Assembly: GCF_003704105.1 (NCBI RefSeq) | Contig: NZ_QUOQ01000006.1 | Coordinates: forward strand, 124,001-188,000 | Source: Brevundimonas lutea | GTDB lineage: Bacteria > Pseudomonadota > Alphaproteobacteria > Caulobacterales > Caulobacteraceae | Direction: 5' to 3' | DNA: 64,000 nt | Shown: positions 34,764 through 44,783 of the stretch, piece by piece | How positions within the stretch are numbered: position 1 is the stretch's first letter | Layout of the letters: every line of letters begins with the position of its first letter | The notes under the pieces: model-generated | The model's database searches: none | The model's input: the letters and a program-made list of their open reading frames with translations, nothing else | What the model was told of the DNA's origin: nothing | Made by a program: the position numbers and the translations under genes

Positions 34764-34951
34764 CCGATGAACAAATGGCCGCCCGCAAGCGCCGCAATCT
34801 GGCGATCGCCCTGGGCCTGGTCGCCTTCATGGTGCTGATCTTCGTCACCACCGTCCTGAACCTGCGCCGCAACATCGAGGCGGCCGCCGATCAGCGCGCC
34901 GCCGAACAGGCCGAGTTCACCGCCCCCGTCGCGTCGGGAGTCCAGCGGTGA
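34754..34951 (+). CDS. Small membrane protein of the oxidase operon (CoxF-like)
   Basis: A 65-residue protein with one membrane helix (NLAIALGLVAFMVLIFVTTVL) and a soluble C-terminal tail. A short single-helix protein at this place between ctaB and ctaG is common in alphaproteobacteria and often labelled CoxF; its role in oxidase assembly is unproven. It overlaps ctaB by 10 bases and ctaG by GTGA. Confidence 0.75.
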   Translation: MRLTDEQMAARKRRNLAIALGLVAFMVLIFVTTVLNLRRNIEAAADQRAAEQAEFTAPVASGVQR

Positions 34952-35520
34952 AGGCGGATCGCAAGAACCTGATCGCCCTGTTGTGTGGCGGGGTGGTGGT
35001 GCTGATGACCGGCGCGGCCTTCGCGGCGGTGCCGCTGTACCAGCTGTTCTGCGACGTCACCGGCTTCGGCGGCACGGTCAGCCGCGCCGAGGCGGCGCCG
35101 ACCGAGGTGCTGGACGAGACCGTGCTGGTCCGGTTCGACACCAATGTGCGCGACCTGCCCATGACCTTCCGCGCCGAACAGGTCAGCCAGCGGGTGCGCA
35201 TCGGCGAGACCGGCATGGCCTTCTTTGACGTGACCAACACCTCGGACCAGCCGATCCACGCCACGGCCGCCTACAATGTCGTGCCGACCCAGGCGGGCCC
35301 CTACTTCCAGAAGCTGCAGTGCTTCTGTTTCGACGGTCAGGTGATCGAGCCTGGTCAGACCCAGAAGTTCCCGGTCCAGTATTTCGTGGCCCCCGAACTG
35401 GCCACCGACCGCGAGGGCCGGGGCATCAAGGAAATCACCCTCAGCTACACCTTCTATCCGACCCAGGGGTTCGATCAGGCGGCGGTTTCCGACGCTCCGG
35501 GCTCTGGCGTCGCCGGATAG
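34948..35520 (+). CDS. ctaG: Cytochrome c oxidase assembly protein CtaG/Cox11
   Basis: A 190-residue copper chaperone. One N-terminal membrane helix (LIALLCGGVVVLMTGAAFAAVPLY) is followed by a periplasmic immunoglobulin-like domain with the copper-binding Cys125 and Cys127 in KLQCFCFDGQ, and the conserved Cys35 in LFCDVTGFGG. It delivers copper to the CuB site of subunit I. It starts with GTG in a GTGA overlap with the preceding small gene. Confidence 0.95.
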   Translation: MKADRKNLIALLCGGVVVLMTGAAFAAVPLYQLFCDVTGFGGTVSRAEAAPTEVLDETVLVRFDTNVRDLPMTFRAEQVSQRVRIGETGMAFFDVTNTSDQPIHATAAYNVVPTQAGPYFQKLQCFCFDGQVIEPGQTQKFPVQYFVAPELATDREGRGIKEITLSYTFYPTQGFDQAAVSDAPGSGVAG

Positions 35521-35568
35521 CGGACGCTATAGCCCACCAGACTCACGCCTGAATTCAGAGACCGCTTC

Positions 35569-36471
35569 ATGGCCGACGCCCACGCCGCTCCGCATCACGA
35601 CTATCACCTTGTCGACCCGAGCCCCTGGCCGCTGGTGGCCTCCATCGCCACCACGATCATGATGATCGGCGCGGTGGTGTGGATGAAGGGACTGGCTCCG
35701 GCCGACGCCCCACTAGGCGCGATCCTGGGCGACGGGCAGAAGGCGGTGTTCTTCGCCGGCTTCGCCGGCGTGCTCTACTCGATGTTCGGCTGGTGGTCGG
35801 ACGTCATCAAGGAGAGCAAGGCGGGCGATCACACGCCGGTCGTCTCGATCGGCCTGCGCTACGGCATGATCCTGTTCATCGCCTCTGAGATCATGTTCTT
35901 CGCGGCCTTCTTCTGGATCTTCTTCGAGATGGCGATCTTCGACCATGCGCGCGAGGCCATCCCTCAGGTCAGCGCCTGGGCCGACACCGCCGCGGCCTGG
36001 TCGACCTGGCCGCCGCAGGGGATCGAGGTGCTGGATCCGTGGTCGCTGCCGCTGCTGAACACCGTCACCCTGCTGCTTTCGGGCTGCACCGTGACCTGGG
36101 CCCACCACGCCCTGCAGATCGGCAACCGCAAGGAAGCCAAGATCGCCCTGGGCCTGACCATCGCGTTGGGCGCCTTCTTTACGGCGATCCAAGCCTATGA
36201 ATATTATCATATTCTGCACGAAAACCTGTTCTTCAACGACGCCGCGATTAATTCGGGCCTCTACGGCTCGATCTTCTTCATGGCGACGGGTTTCCATGGC
36301 TTCCACGTGCTGGTCGGGACCATCTTCCTGACTGTCTGTCTGATCCGCCTGCTGCGCGGCGGCTTCACCCCCCAGAAGCACTTCGGCTTCGAGGCGGCGG
36401 CCTGGTACTGGCATTTCGTGGATGTGGTTTGGCTGTTCCTGTTCGCCTTCGTCTATGTGGTCTTCGGCTGA
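35569..36471 (+). CDS. ctaE: Cytochrome c oxidase subunit III
   Basis: A 300-residue, seven-helix subunit. [57 protein letters not shown] and [12 protein letters not shown] are standard subunit III segments, including the buried Glu in SEIMFF. It stabilises subunit I and the proton-uptake path during turnover. It is separated from ctaG by 48 bases and overlapped at its end by the DUF983 frame. Confidence 0.96.
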   Translation: MADAHAAPHHDYHLVDPSPWPLVASIATTIMMIGAVVWMKGLAPADAPLGAILGDGQKAVFFAGFAGVLYSMFGWWSDVIKESKAGDHTPVVSIGLRYGMILFIASEIMFFAAFFWIFFEMAIFDHAREAIPQVSAWADTAAAWSTWPPQGIEVLDPWSLPLLNTVTLLLSGCTVTWAHHALQIGNRKEAKIALGLTIALGAFFTAIQAYEYYHILHENLFFNDAAINSGLYGSIFFMATGFHGFHVLVGTIFLTVCLIRLLRGGFTPQKHFGFEAAAWYWHFVDVVWLFLFAFVYVVFG

Positions 36472-36839
36472 CCGAGGCGTCTGACCTCTCGCCCCTGATC
36501 GCGGGGCTGAGGGGGCGCTGCCCCGCCTGCGGTCGGGGGGCTCTGTTCGCGGGGTTCCTGAAGCCCCGCGACCGCTGCGAGACATGCGGCTACGATTTGG
36601 CCTCGGCCAACACCGGCGACGGCGCGGCCACCTTCATCATGCTGATCGGCGGGGGGCTGGTCGCTTTCCTCGCCCTGTTCGCCGAAATCGCCTGGCGGCC
36701 GCCAATTTGGCTGCACCTGACGCTGTGGGTTCCGCTGGCGGGCGCCGTCTGCCTGGGTCTGATGCGTCCATCGAAGGGTTTGATGATCGGGCTGGAGGTC
36801 CGTAACCGCGCCCGAGAGGTGCGCAATGACGACTTCTGA
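36429..36839 (+). CDS. DUF983 zinc-ribbon membrane protein
   Basis: Up to 136 residues: [10 protein letters not shown] and CETCGYDLA give a CxxC...CxxC zinc ribbon, followed by two membrane helices ([21 protein letters not shown] and [16 protein letters not shown]). DUF983 accompanies surf1 in many alphaproteobacterial oxidase operons and probably helps assembly. The start is unclear: TTG 36429 would overlap ctaE by 43 bases, while CTG 36468 would form a CTGA overlap. No ATG or GTG is available before the fold. Its end overlaps surf1 by 14 bases. Confidence 0.82.
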   Translation: MAVPVRLRLCGLRLTEASDLSPLIAGLRGRCPACGRGALFAGFLKPRDRCETCGYDLASANTGDGAATFIMLIGGGLVAFLALFAEIAWRPPIWLHLTLWVPLAGAVCLGLMRPSKGLMIGLEVRNRAREVRNDDF

Positions 36840-37542
36840 ACGGCGGCGCTTCCCCTTGGGCCTGACGGCCGCCTGCGGACTGTCGCTGGCGCTCTTGTTG
36901 GGGCTCGGGATCTGGCAGGTGCAGCGTCTGGGCTGGAAGACCGCCCTGATCGCCCAGGCGGAGGCGCGCGCCGCCGAACCGGCCCGCCCATTTGCCGAGG
37001 TGTTTCATCAGCGGCCGGTCGATTTCCGCAAGGCGGTCGTCGACTGCCCGGGCCTGGCCACGGCGCCCTATGTCGAATTGCAGTCGATCCAGGATGGTCA
37101 GGCAGGCGTGCGGCTGATCTCGCTGTGCCAGCCGCCCGGGTTTGAGTTCCTCTATCTGGTCGATCGCGGCTTCGTGGCGGATACGATTTCGGCGCGGCCG
37201 CCGGTGCGCCCCTCCAACGAGATCACGCGCGTCGAGGTCGAGATGCGGATTCCGCCCGGAAACAGCCCGTTCACGCCGGCGCCCAGCGGAAACCGCTTTT
37301 ATGGCCGCGATCGCCTGGCCATGGCCGAGGTGCTGGGGGCCGCGCTGCCGGTGGATATGCCGATCCTGTTCGCCACCACGTCCAGCAATCCGGACTGGCA
37401 GGCTCTGCGGCCCTCGGCTCCGCCGGCGGCCTATTCGAACAATCACCTCGGCTATGCCCTGACGTGGTTCGGACTAGCGATCGCCCTGTTCGGCTTCTAC
37501 ATCGCCCTGCTTCGCCGTCGACTGAGCCGGAGCGGTTCCTGA
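36826..37542 (+). CDS. surf1: SURF1 oxidase assembly protein
   Basis: A 238-residue protein with the typical two terminal membrane helices (TAACGLSLALLLGLGIWQVQRL and NHLGYALTWFGLAIALFGFYIAL) around a periplasmic domain. GIWQVQRLGWK and the C-terminal NNHLGYALTWFGLA are family signatures. SURF1 helps insert heme a into subunit I. It starts with ATG inside the DUF983 gene. Confidence 0.94.
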   Translation: MTTSERRRFPLGLTAACGLSLALLLGLGIWQVQRLGWKTALIAQAEARAAEPARPFAEVFHQRPVDFRKAVVDCPGLATAPYVELQSIQDGQAGVRLISLCQPPGFEFLYLVDRGFVADTISARPPVRPSNEITRVEVEMRIPPGNSPFTPAPSGNRFYGRDRLAMAEVLGAALPVDMPILFATTSSNPDWQALRPSAPPAAYSNNHLGYALTWFGLAIALFGFYIALLRRRLSRSGS

Positions 37543-38801
37543 CCCATATCGCAACCCTGCCGAACGGCGTCCGCGTCGTCGCCGATCCGACACCCGGCGC
37601 GCGGACCTTCGCCCTGACCGTGGCGGTGCGCGGCGGCGCGCGCTGGGAGGACGAGGCGCGCTCCGGTTGGTCGCACTTCCTCGAGCACATGGTGTTCAAG
37701 GGCGCGGGCGATCGCGACGCCCAGGCCATCGTCGAGGCCATCGAGGCCGAAGGCGGCTCGATCAACGCCGCCACCGGCCACGAACGCACAAGCTTCGAGG
37801 TGCGCGGCCTGGCGGGATCGCTGCCGACGGCGCTGGAGGTCGTATCGGACCTGATGTTCCGGCCGATGATGGACCCGGTCGAGATCGCCCGCGAGAAGGA
37901 CGTCATCGCCCAAGAGATCGCCGAGGCGTTCGACACGCCCGACGACCACGTGTTCGACATGGCGGGGGCCATGGCCTGGGCCGGGCAGCCGGCCGGCCGG
38001 CCGATCCTGGGGTCGACAGCCAGCTTGGCGCCGATCGCCGCCGAAGCGTTGTCGGAATGGCGTCGCCGGCTTTACGAGCCGTCGCGAATGGTGGTGGTCG
38101 TCTCCGGCGCCGTCGATGCCGACGACCTGATGAAGCGAGGCGAGGCGGCCTTCGGGGTCGAGCCGGCCGGCGCCGACGACGCGCCCGAGGCCATGACCTT
38201 CACCGGTGGCCACGCGGTCGAGAGCCGCCGCATCGAACAGGCCAATCTGGTGTTTCAGCTGCCCGGCGTGGCCTGGACCGACGCCGATCAGCCGGCATTG
38301 AGGATTTTCGGCGAGATCCTGGGCGGCGGCATGGCCTCGCGGCTGTTCCAGAGCGCGCGCGAGCGACTGGGCCTCGCCTACGCCATTGATGCCTGGTCCG
38401 AGCCCGGCGAGGACGCGGGGGTGGTGGGTATCTACGCCGGGTCGGCCGCCGATCGCGCCGAGCGGCTCGCCGAGGTGGCGGCGCGAGAGGTCGCTGACCT
38501 GGCCGAGAAGGGGCCGAGCGAGGCCGAACTGTCTCGCGCCAAGGCGGTGCTAAAGGCCTCGCTGTGGATGGCCGACGAGAGCCTGACCTCCCGCTCCGGG
38601 CGGCTGGCGGCCCAGGTTCTAGTCCACGGCGCGCCGCGATCGACCGAGGATCAGGTCGCGGCGCTGGAGGCGGTCACGGTGTCCGAGGTGCGCGCGGTCG
38701 GCCGCCGCATCCTGGCTCCTGGGCGGTCGGCCACGGCCGTGCTGGGCCCGCGCGCGGCGGGCAAAGCGGGGAGGAAATTCCATGAGGCGCTGTTCGGCTA
38801 G
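37464..38801 (+). CDS. M16 family zinc peptidase (processing-peptidase-like)
   Basis: Up to 445 residues. The inverted zinc motif HFLEH (HxxEH) occurs in ARSGWSHFLEHMVFKG, with the downstream Glu in EKDVIAQEIAEAFDTPDD; the second half carries the inactive-repeat region FGEILGGGMASRLFQSARERLGLAYAI. It is soluble and may degrade peptides in the cytoplasm or, as in relatives, the periplasm; no signal peptide is seen. The only standard in-frame start is GTG 37464, 79 bases inside surf1. CTG 37539, with GGAG six bases upstream and a CTGA overlap, fits the family N-terminus better. Confidence 0.88.
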   Translation: MVRTSDRPVRLLHRPASPSTEPERFLTHIATLPNGVRVVADPTPGARTFALTVAVRGGARWEDEARSGWSHFLEHMVFKGAGDRDAQAIVEAIEAEGGSINAATGHERTSFEVRGLAGSLPTALEVVSDLMFRPMMDPVEIAREKDVIAQEIAEAFDTPDDHVFDMAGAMAWAGQPAGRPILGSTASLAPIAAEALSEWRRRLYEPSRMVVVVSGAVDADDLMKRGEAAFGVEPAGADDAPEAMTFTGGHAVESRRIEQANLVFQLPGVAWTDADQPALRIFGEILGGGMASRLFQSARERLGLAYAIDAWSEPGEDAGVVGIYAGSAADRAERLAEVAAREVADLAEKGPSEAELSRAKAVLKASLWMADESLTSRSGRLAAQVLVHGAPRSTEDQVAALEAVTVSEVRAVGRRILAPGRSATAVLGPRAAGKAGRKFHEALFG

Positions 38802-38845
38802 CGTTCGATGTCGCGCGCCAGAGCCGGTCGCGCTATCCTCCTGTC

Positions 38846-39427
38846 ATGGCTCTGATGGACTGGATCGGCGAGACGGCGACGACGGTCCTTGAGGGGCCCG
38901 GCGTCAGTCTGCGCCATCCGCGCGCCGGGGACTTCGCTGAATGGTCCCAACTGAGAGCGGCGTCGCGTGACCATCTGCAGCCGTGGGAGCCGCTGTGGCC
39001 CCATGACGACCTGACCCGGACCGCCTTCCGCCGCCGCCTGACCGCCTACCAGCGCGAGATTGAACTGGGCCACGCCTATCCCTTCTTCATCTTCGCCGGC
39101 GGTCGTCTGGTGGGCGGGGTGACCCTGTCCAACATCCGGCGCGGCGTGGCCGAGACCGGGACCGTCGGCTACTGGATCGGCCAGACCCACACCGGCCGGG
39201 GATATGCGACGGCGGCGGTCCGCGCGCTGGCCGAGCATTCGTTCGGCGGCTTGAAACTGCATCGGCTGGAGGCGGCCTGCCTCCCAGCCAATATCGGATC
39301 GCGGCGGGTGCTGGAGAAGGCGGGGTTTCGTCGCGAGGGCGAGGCCAAGGCTTATCTCAAAATTAACGGCGTTTGGGCAGACCATCTGCTGTTCGGCCTT
39401 CTCGCGGAGGAGGTCTCCCGGCGCTGA
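38846..39427 (+). CDS. rimJ: GNAT family N-acetyltransferase (RimJ/RimL-like)
   Basis: A 193-residue acetyltransferase. VSLRHPRAGDFAEWSQLRAASRDHLQPWEP opens the RimJ/RimL fold; GYWIGQTHTGRGYATAAVRAL is the acetyl-CoA-binding loop (Q/RxxGxG/A), and ANIGSRRVLEKAGF closes motif B. It probably acetylates the N-terminus of a ribosomal or other protein; the symbol is by family only. It lies between the M16 gene and the PdeA-like gene. Confidence 0.9.
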   Translation: MALMDWIGETATTVLEGPGVSLRHPRAGDFAEWSQLRAASRDHLQPWEPLWPHDDLTRTAFRRRLTAYQREIELGHAYPFFIFAGGRLVGGVTLSNIRRGVAETGTVGYWIGQTHTGRGYATAAVRALAEHSFGGLKLHRLEAACLPANIGSRRVLEKAGFRREGEAKAYLKINGVWADHLLFGLLAEEVSRR

Positions 39428-39461
39428 CGGCGTCGGCCGCGTCGGGAGGTCCAGTCAGGCT

Positions 39462-41135
39462 GTGAACGGGCGATCGTCCAGAAGCCTGGCGTGGGATGCG
39501 ACCACTGCGATCGAAGCCCTGGCGGCGTCGGACGCGGCCCTGTGGGTGTGGAGCCCGGCCGAGGATCAGATGCAGTTTACCGGCGCGACCAAGCCTCTGG
39601 GGCTGGCCCCGTTGGCCCCCGCCTGTTCCGCCGCCGCCTTCACCGCCCTGACCCTGCCGCAGGACCGGGCGCTGGCCGAAAAGATACTGAAGCCGCAGGA
39701 GGAGGGGACCGAGATCGCCCTGCGCCTGCGGATGCGCGGGTCCGAGACTTGTCTGTGGCGGGGCGTGTGGCTGGAGGACGGGGCGCGGGCGGCGGGCCTG
39801 GTGGCGCTGGAGGCAAAGTTCGCGCCGTCCGACCGCGACCGGTTAACCGGCCTGTATCACCGCAAAGCCTTTGTGGCGCGGCTGGGCGAGGCCTTGGAGA
39901 CATCGGGCGACTGGGATCTGGTGGTCGCCGACCTGGACCGGCTGCGTCGGCTGAACGAGGCCCTGGGGCTGGAACGGGCCGATCTGGTTCTGGCGGCCCT
40001 GGGATCGCGCCTGGCCGCCGCCTTCGCCGGCGACGCCGCGCCGGCCCGCATCGGCGAGGACGAGTTCGCGGTGTTCGCGCCGGCGGCCGAGGGTCTGTCA
40101 GTGGCCGAGCGGCTGCGCGAAGCGCTGGAACAGCCGCTGAGGGTGGCGGGCTTCGACATCTATCCCACCGTCTCGATCGGCGCGGTGCGGGCCGAGGGCG
40201 GGCCGGACGCGCCCGATCCGTCGGAACTGCTGCGCCGCGCCGCGCTGGCGCTGGATTCGGCCAAGAGCCTGGGGCGCGGCGGGGTGGCCAGCTATGGTCA
40301 GGCGCTGGAAACCGACAGCCTGTCGCGGCTGGCGCTGGAGTCGGACCTAAGAAACGCCTTCGTGCGCGGTGAGATCGAGCCCTTCTTCCAGCCCATCGTC
40401 AATCTGGACACCGGCGCGGTGGCGGGCTTCGAGGCCCTAGCCCGCTGGCGCCACCCGCGTCGCGGACTGGTGGCGCCCGACGAGTTCCTCCGGCTGGCCG
40501 ACGAGATGGGCCTGATGAACCAGCTGGGCCTGATCATGATGACGCGCGCGGCGCACCAGCTGGCGGAATGGCTGAAGCGCCATCCCGCGGCGGGACCCCT
40601 GTTCTGCAGCGTCAATCTGTCGACCAACGAGCTGGAGCGCGACGGCCTGATCGAGGACGTGCGCCGCATCCGCCAGGAGACCGGCCTGCCGCCGGGCGCC
40701 CTGAAGCTGGAGGTCACCGAAAGCGACATCATGCGCAATCCGGACAAGGCGCTGCAGGTGCTGACGGCTTTGCGAAAGGCCGGAGCGTCGCTGGCCCTGG
40801 ACGACTTCGGCACCGGCTTTTCGTCCCTGGCCTATCTGGCCAAGCTACCGTTCGATACGCTCAAGATCGACCGCTACTTCGTGCTGACCATGGCGGAGGA
40901 CGAAGGGTCGGCCAAGATCGTCAAGTCGGTGGTTAACCTGGGCCGCGACCTGTCGCTGGAGGTGGTGGCCGAGGGGGTGGAGAACGCCAATCTGGCGCGG
41001 CTGCTGCTGGAGGCCAGCTGTCACTATGGCCAGGGCTTCGGCTATGCGCCCGCCCTGCCGGCCCAGGAGGCGGAGGTCTATCTGGACGAGAGCCTGTCGG
41101 ACGGCGCGGCGCCGATCCGGGCGCGGTCCGGCTGA
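39462..41135 (+). CDS. pdeA: PdeA-like cyclic-di-GMP phosphodiesterase (PAS-like, degenerate GGDEF, EAL)
   Basis: A 557-residue soluble signalling protein. Residues 1-120 look PAS-like; a GGDEF domain follows with the altered motif GEDEF in ARIGEDEFAVFAP; the EAL domain is intact (GFEALARWRHP, SVNLSTNEL, EVTESDIM, LDDFGTGFSSLAYL, EVVAEGVE). Caulobacter PdeA has the same order, and its GEDEF domain binds GTP to activate the EAL domain rather than making c-di-GMP. I infer orthology. Its GTG start follows GGGAGG at 12 bases. The M16 and GNAT genes precede it, as I recall for Caulobacter. Confidence 0.85.
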   Translation: MNGRSSRSLAWDATTAIEALAASDAALWVWSPAEDQMQFTGATKPLGLAPLAPACSAAAFTALTLPQDRALAEKILKPQEEGTEIALRLRMRGSETCLWRGVWLEDGARAAGLVALEAKFAPSDRDRLTGLYHRKAFVARLGEALETSGDWDLVVADLDRLRRLNEALGLERADLVLAALGSRLAAAFAGDAAPARIGEDEFAVFAPAAEGLSVAERLREALEQPLRVAGFDIYPTVSIGAVRAEGGPDAPDPSELLRRAALALDSAKSLGRGGVASYGQALETDSLSRLALESDLRNAFVRGEIEPFFQPIVNLDTGAVAGFEALARWRHPRRGLVAPDEFLRLADEMGLMNQLGLIMMTRAAHQLAEWLKRHPAAGPLFCSVNLSTNELERDGLIEDVRRIRQETGLPPGALKLEVTESDIMRNPDKALQVLTALRKAGASLALDDFGTGFSSLAYLAKLPFDTLKIDRYFVLTMAEDEGSAKIVKSVVNLGRDLSLEVVAEGVENANLARLLLEASCHYGQGFGYAPALPAQEAEVYLDESLSDGAAPIRARSG

Positions 41136-41309
41136 CCTTCCTCAGACCATGACCAATCGGTCAGGCGCGCGCCACGGCTTGGCCGCAGATGGGCGTTAGG
41201 CGCTGAGGATCGGAAGTCACGCGGCATTCAGGCGCAAGGGCGCTGCATCACGGGGCATTCCGTACGGGGGCGCGGTCGTCTAGGAACGGCTGAGGCTTAG
41301 AGGACGTCG

Positions 41310-43460
41310 ATGGCGAGATCGGGAACGGGGCGAGGCGGGGCGGAGACGCCGCCGTCGGGCGGCGGCAAGAAGGGTCGCACGCCGTTCGGCCGCTTTCTGT
41401 ATTGGTCAACCGTGCTGGGCGTCTGGCTGGCCATCTTCCTGGTGGTCTTCCTGGCGGTGTTCGCGCGCGGCTTGCCCGACACCTCGGCGCTGTACGAGGT
41501 CGATCGCCAGCCCTCGATCACCTATCTGGACAGGAACGGCGCCCTGATCTCGGTGCGCGGCTCGCAGCAGGCGCCGCCGGCCGACCTGGACAGCCTGCCC
41601 GACTATGTGCCGGCCGCCTTCATCGCCATCGAGGACCGCCGGTTCTACTATCATCCCGGCTTCGACCCGATCGGCATGGCGCGAGCGATGAGCGCCAACC
41701 TGCGCGCCGGACGGGTGGTGCAGGGCGGTTCGACCATCTCGCAGCAGCTGGCCAAGAACCTGTTCCTGACGCCGGACCAGACCATGCGCCGCAAGGTGCA
41801 GGAGATCATGCTGGCGGTCTGGCTGGAGCTGAAGTTCTCCAAGCAGGAGATTCTCGCCCTGTATCTGAACCGGGTCTATTTCGGCGCCGGCGCCTATGGC
41901 ATCGAGGCGGCGTCCCAGCGCTATTTCGACAAGTCGGCGCGCCGTCTGACGGTCGGCGAGGCGGCGTTGCTGGCGGGGCTGCTCAAGGCGCCCAGCCGCT
42001 ATTCGCCCGTGTCCGAAAGCGAGCGCGCCGCCGGCCGCGCCACGGTGGTTCTGAACGAGATGGAAGAGGCGGGCGTCATCACCGCCGAGCAGCGCAATCA
42101 GGCCGTCACCGAGCCGGTCCGCGTGTCGCGCACCCTGGCGACCCAGCACGCCCAGTATTTCGTGGACTGGCTGGACAAGGAGATCCGCGGCCTGGTCGGC
42201 GAACCGACCGAGGACTTGATCGTCGAGACCACGTTGGACCTGACGCTGCAGACCGCCGCGGAGCGGTCGGTGCACCGCATCCTCGAACGCGACGGCGGCA
42301 AGGGGGTCGAGGAGGCCGCCCTGGTGGCGCTGGACGGCGAGGGCCGGGTGCGGGCCATGATCGGCGGCGCGTCTTATGCCGACAGCCAGTTCAACCGCGC
42401 CGTCGACGCGCGGCGTCAGGCCGGCTCTGCCTTCAAGCCCTTCGTTTATCTGGCGGCGCTGGAGGCCGGCTACACCCCGGATACGCCAGTGGTGGACGAG
42501 CCGATCACCATCGGCGGCTGGACCCCACGCAACTACAACGGCCGCTACACCGGCCCGACCACCCTGGCCAACGCGGTGGCGCAGTCACTGAACACCACCG
42601 CCGCCGCCCTGGCCGACCAGGTCGGGCGCGACAGCGTGGCCCGCGCCGCGCGGCGCCTGGGCATCGAATCCCAGATCGGGCTGCAGCCGTCCATGGCGCT
42701 GGGCGCCGTCGAGGTGTCGCCGCTGGAGATGGCCCAGGCCTATGACGCCCTGGCGAATGGCGGCAAGCGCGTTGAGGCGCACGGCATCAGCCGTATCCGT
42801 ACCGAGGCGGGCCGGGTGATCTATCAGCGCGCCGCGCGGGACCAGCTGCAGGTGATTCAGAATCCGCCGCTGTATTATCTGAACCAGATGCTGAGGGGGG
42901 TGATCACTTCCGGCACCGGACGGGGCGCGGCCATCGGCGGCCGCGACATCGCAGGCAAGACCGGCACCACCTCGGACTACAGGGACGCCTGGTTCGTCGG
43001 CTACACCGGCGGCTTCGTCACCGCCGTCTGGGTCGGCAAGGACGACAACTCCGCGATGCGAGATGTCACCGGCGGCACCGCGCCGGCCGCCATCTGGCGG
43101 GGCTTCATGGAAGCGGCCCTGCCGCGTCTGAACGTTCAGGACATTCCCAATGGCCCGCCCGCGCCGGAGGGCTGGATGCAGCGTGACGTCATCGGCGACG
43201 CACTAACGGGTCTGAACAGTCTGTGGGGCGACAGCGGCTCCGATCCCCTGCCGCCGATCATCGACGATGGCGGTCAGCCGCCCATCGACCCGCGCGATCC
43301 GCGGGCGCCCGCGGTTCGCGGACCGGTGCCGACCCAGCCGCTGGATCGGGGCCCGCCGCCACGTCGCGAGGAAATCCCCGACGACTTCTACCGCGACGAA
43401 CCGCCTCCGGGCGGTCCCGGGCCGGCGCGCCAGCCGGCGATGGACCCGTCATTCTACTGA
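41310..43460 (+). CDS. mrcA: Penicillin-binding protein 1A (bifunctional)
   Basis: A 716-residue class A PBP. One N-terminal membrane helix (VLGVWLAIFLVVFLAVFARG) is followed by a GT51 glycosyltransferase with AIEDRRFYYHPGFDPIG and GGSTISQQLAKNLFL. The transpeptidase has the SxxK serine at 373 (GSAFKPF), SLNT and KTGT at 550. It polymerises and cross-links peptidoglycan on the periplasmic face. The last 70 residues are Pro/Asp/Arg-rich and disordered. GAGGA upstream supports ATG 41310. The 174 bases before it show no gene. Confidence 0.94.
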   Translation: MARSGTGRGGAETPPSGGGKKGRTPFGRFLYWSTVLGVWLAIFLVVFLAVFARGLPDTSALYEVDRQPSITYLDRNGALISVRGSQQAPPADLDSLPDYVPAAFIAIEDRRFYYHPGFDPIGMARAMSANLRAGRVVQGGSTISQQLAKNLFLTPDQTMRRKVQEIMLAVWLELKFSKQEILALYLNRVYFGAGAYGIEAASQRYFDKSARRLTVGEAALLAGLLKAPSRYSPVSESERAAGRATVVLNEMEEAGVITAEQRNQAVTEPVRVSRTLATQHAQYFVDWLDKEIRGLVGEPTEDLIVETTLDLTLQTAAERSVHRILERDGGKGVEEAALVALDGEGRVRAMIGGASYADSQFNRAVDARRQAGSAFKPFVYLAALEAGYTPDTPVVDEPITIGGWTPRNYNGRYTGPTTLANAVAQSLNTTAAALADQVGRDSVARAARRLGIESQIGLQPSMALGAVEVSPLEMAQAYDALANGGKRVEAHGISRIRTEAGRVIYQRAARDQLQVIQNPPLYYLNQMLRGVITSGTGRGAAIGGRDIAGKTGTTSDYRDAWFVGYTGGFVTAVWVGKDDNSAMRDVTGGTAPAAIWRGFMEAALPRLNVQDIPNGPPAPEGWMQRDVIGDALTGLNSLWGDSGSDPLPPIIDDGGQPPIDPRDPRAPAVRGPVPTQPLDRGPPPRREEIPDDFYRDEPPPGGPGPARQPAMDPSFY

Positions 43461-43481
43461 CGGTCCGGGGCGGTTGCTCGA

Positions 43482-44783
43482 TCAGAGAATGTAGCGGCTG
43501 AGGTCAGCGTTTTTGGCTAGGTCGCCGACCTTTTCGCGCACCTGATCGGCGTCGAAGCGGACGGTCTGGCCGGTCAGGTCCGAGGCGCGGAAGCTGATGT
43601 CCTCCAGCACCTTCTCCATCACCGTCTGCAGCCGGCGGGCGCCGATGTTCTCGACGGCCGAGTTGGCGGCCACGGCGGCATCGGCCATCGCATCGACCGC
43701 TTCAGGGCTGAACTCCAGCGTCACCTCCTCGGCGGCCAGCAGGGCCTGGTTCTGACGGATCAGATTGGCCTCGGGCTCAGTCAGGATGCGGCGGAAGTCG
43801 TCGCGGGTCAGGGCCTTCAGCTCGACCCGGATCGGCAGGCGGCCCTGAAGCTCGGGCAGCAGGTCCGACGGCTTGGCCACATGGAAGGCGCCCGAGGCGA
43901 TGAACAGCACATGGTCGGTCTTCACCGGCCCGTATTTGGTCGAGACGGTGGTGCCCTCGATCAGGGGCAGCAGGTCACGTTGCACCCCCTCGCGCGACAC
44001 GTCGGCGCCGCGCGCCTCTGACCGGGCGGCGACCTTGTCGATCTCGTCCAGGAAGACGATGCCTTCCTGTTCGGCCAGGGTGACGGCCTCGCGGGTCAGG
44101 CTGTCCTGATCCAGCAGCTTGTCGGATTCCTCTGCGATCAGGGGATCGACCGCCGCCTTGACCGTGGTCTTGACCGTCTTGGTGCGGCCGCCGCCCATCT
44201 TGCCCAGCAGTTCGCCGATATTGATCATGCCGACGCCGCCCTGGCCCGGCATGTCGAGCCCTTGCAGAGGCGACGCGGTGTCTGCCAGGGCGATCTCGAG
44301 CTCCTTGTCGTCAAGTTCGCCGGCGCGCAGCTTCTTGCGGAAGGAATCGCGCGTAGCCGGCTGTGCGCCGGGGCCGACCAAGGCGTCCAGAATGCGGTCC
44401 TCGGCGGCCTTCTCGGCCTGGGCGCGGACGCCGGCGCGGCGCTGGTCGCGGACCATCAGCATGGCGGCCTCGACCAGATCGCGCATGATCTGATCCACGT
44501 CGCGGCCGACATAGCCGACCTCGGTGAACTTGGTGGCCTCGACCTTGAGGAAGGGCGCCCCGGCCAGCCGGGCCAGCCGCCGCGCGATCTCGGTCTTGCC
44601 GACGCCCGTGGGGCCGATCAGCAAAATGTTCTTGGGCGTGATCTCGTCGCGGATGTCCTCGGGCGCACGCTTCCTGCGCCAGCGATTGCGCAGGGCCACG
44701 GCCACGGCGCGCTTGGCGTCGTCCTGGCCGACGATGAAGCGGTCCAGTTCGGATACGATCTCGCGGGGGGACAGGTCGGTCAC
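43482..44783 (-). CDS. hslU: HslU ATPase subunit of the HslUV protease
   Basis: A 433-residue AAA+ unfoldase. [24 protein letters not shown] opens it, [18 protein letters not shown] is Walker [12 protein letters not shown]alker B, and it ends in the conserved [11 protein letters not shown] tail that inserts into HslV. The I-domain insertion lies between. It starts with GTG. hslV, normally adjacent, is not in the window, since the next gene upstream is thrS and the gene downstream is the convergent PBP. Confidence 0.96.
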   Translation of the reverse strand: MTDLSPREIVSELDRFIVGQDDAKRAVAVALRNRWRRKRAPEDIRDEITPKNILLIGPTGVGKTEIARRLARLAGAPFLKVEATKFTEVGYVGRDVDQIMRDLVEAAMLMVRDQRRAGVRAQAEKAAEDRILDALVGPGAQPATRDSFRKKLRAGELDDKELEIALADTASPLQGLDMPGQGGVGMINIGELLGKMGGGRTKTVKTTVKAAVDPLIAEESDKLLDQDSLTREAVTLAEQEGIVFLDEIDKVAARSEARGADVSREGVQRDLLPLIEGTTVSTKYGPVKTDHVLFIASGAFHVAKPSDLLPELQGRLPIRVELKALTRDDFRRILTEPEANLIRQNQALLAAEEVTLEFSPEAVDAMADAAVAANSAVENIGARRLQTVMEKVLEDISFRASDLTGQTVRFDADQVREKVGDLAKNADLSRYIL

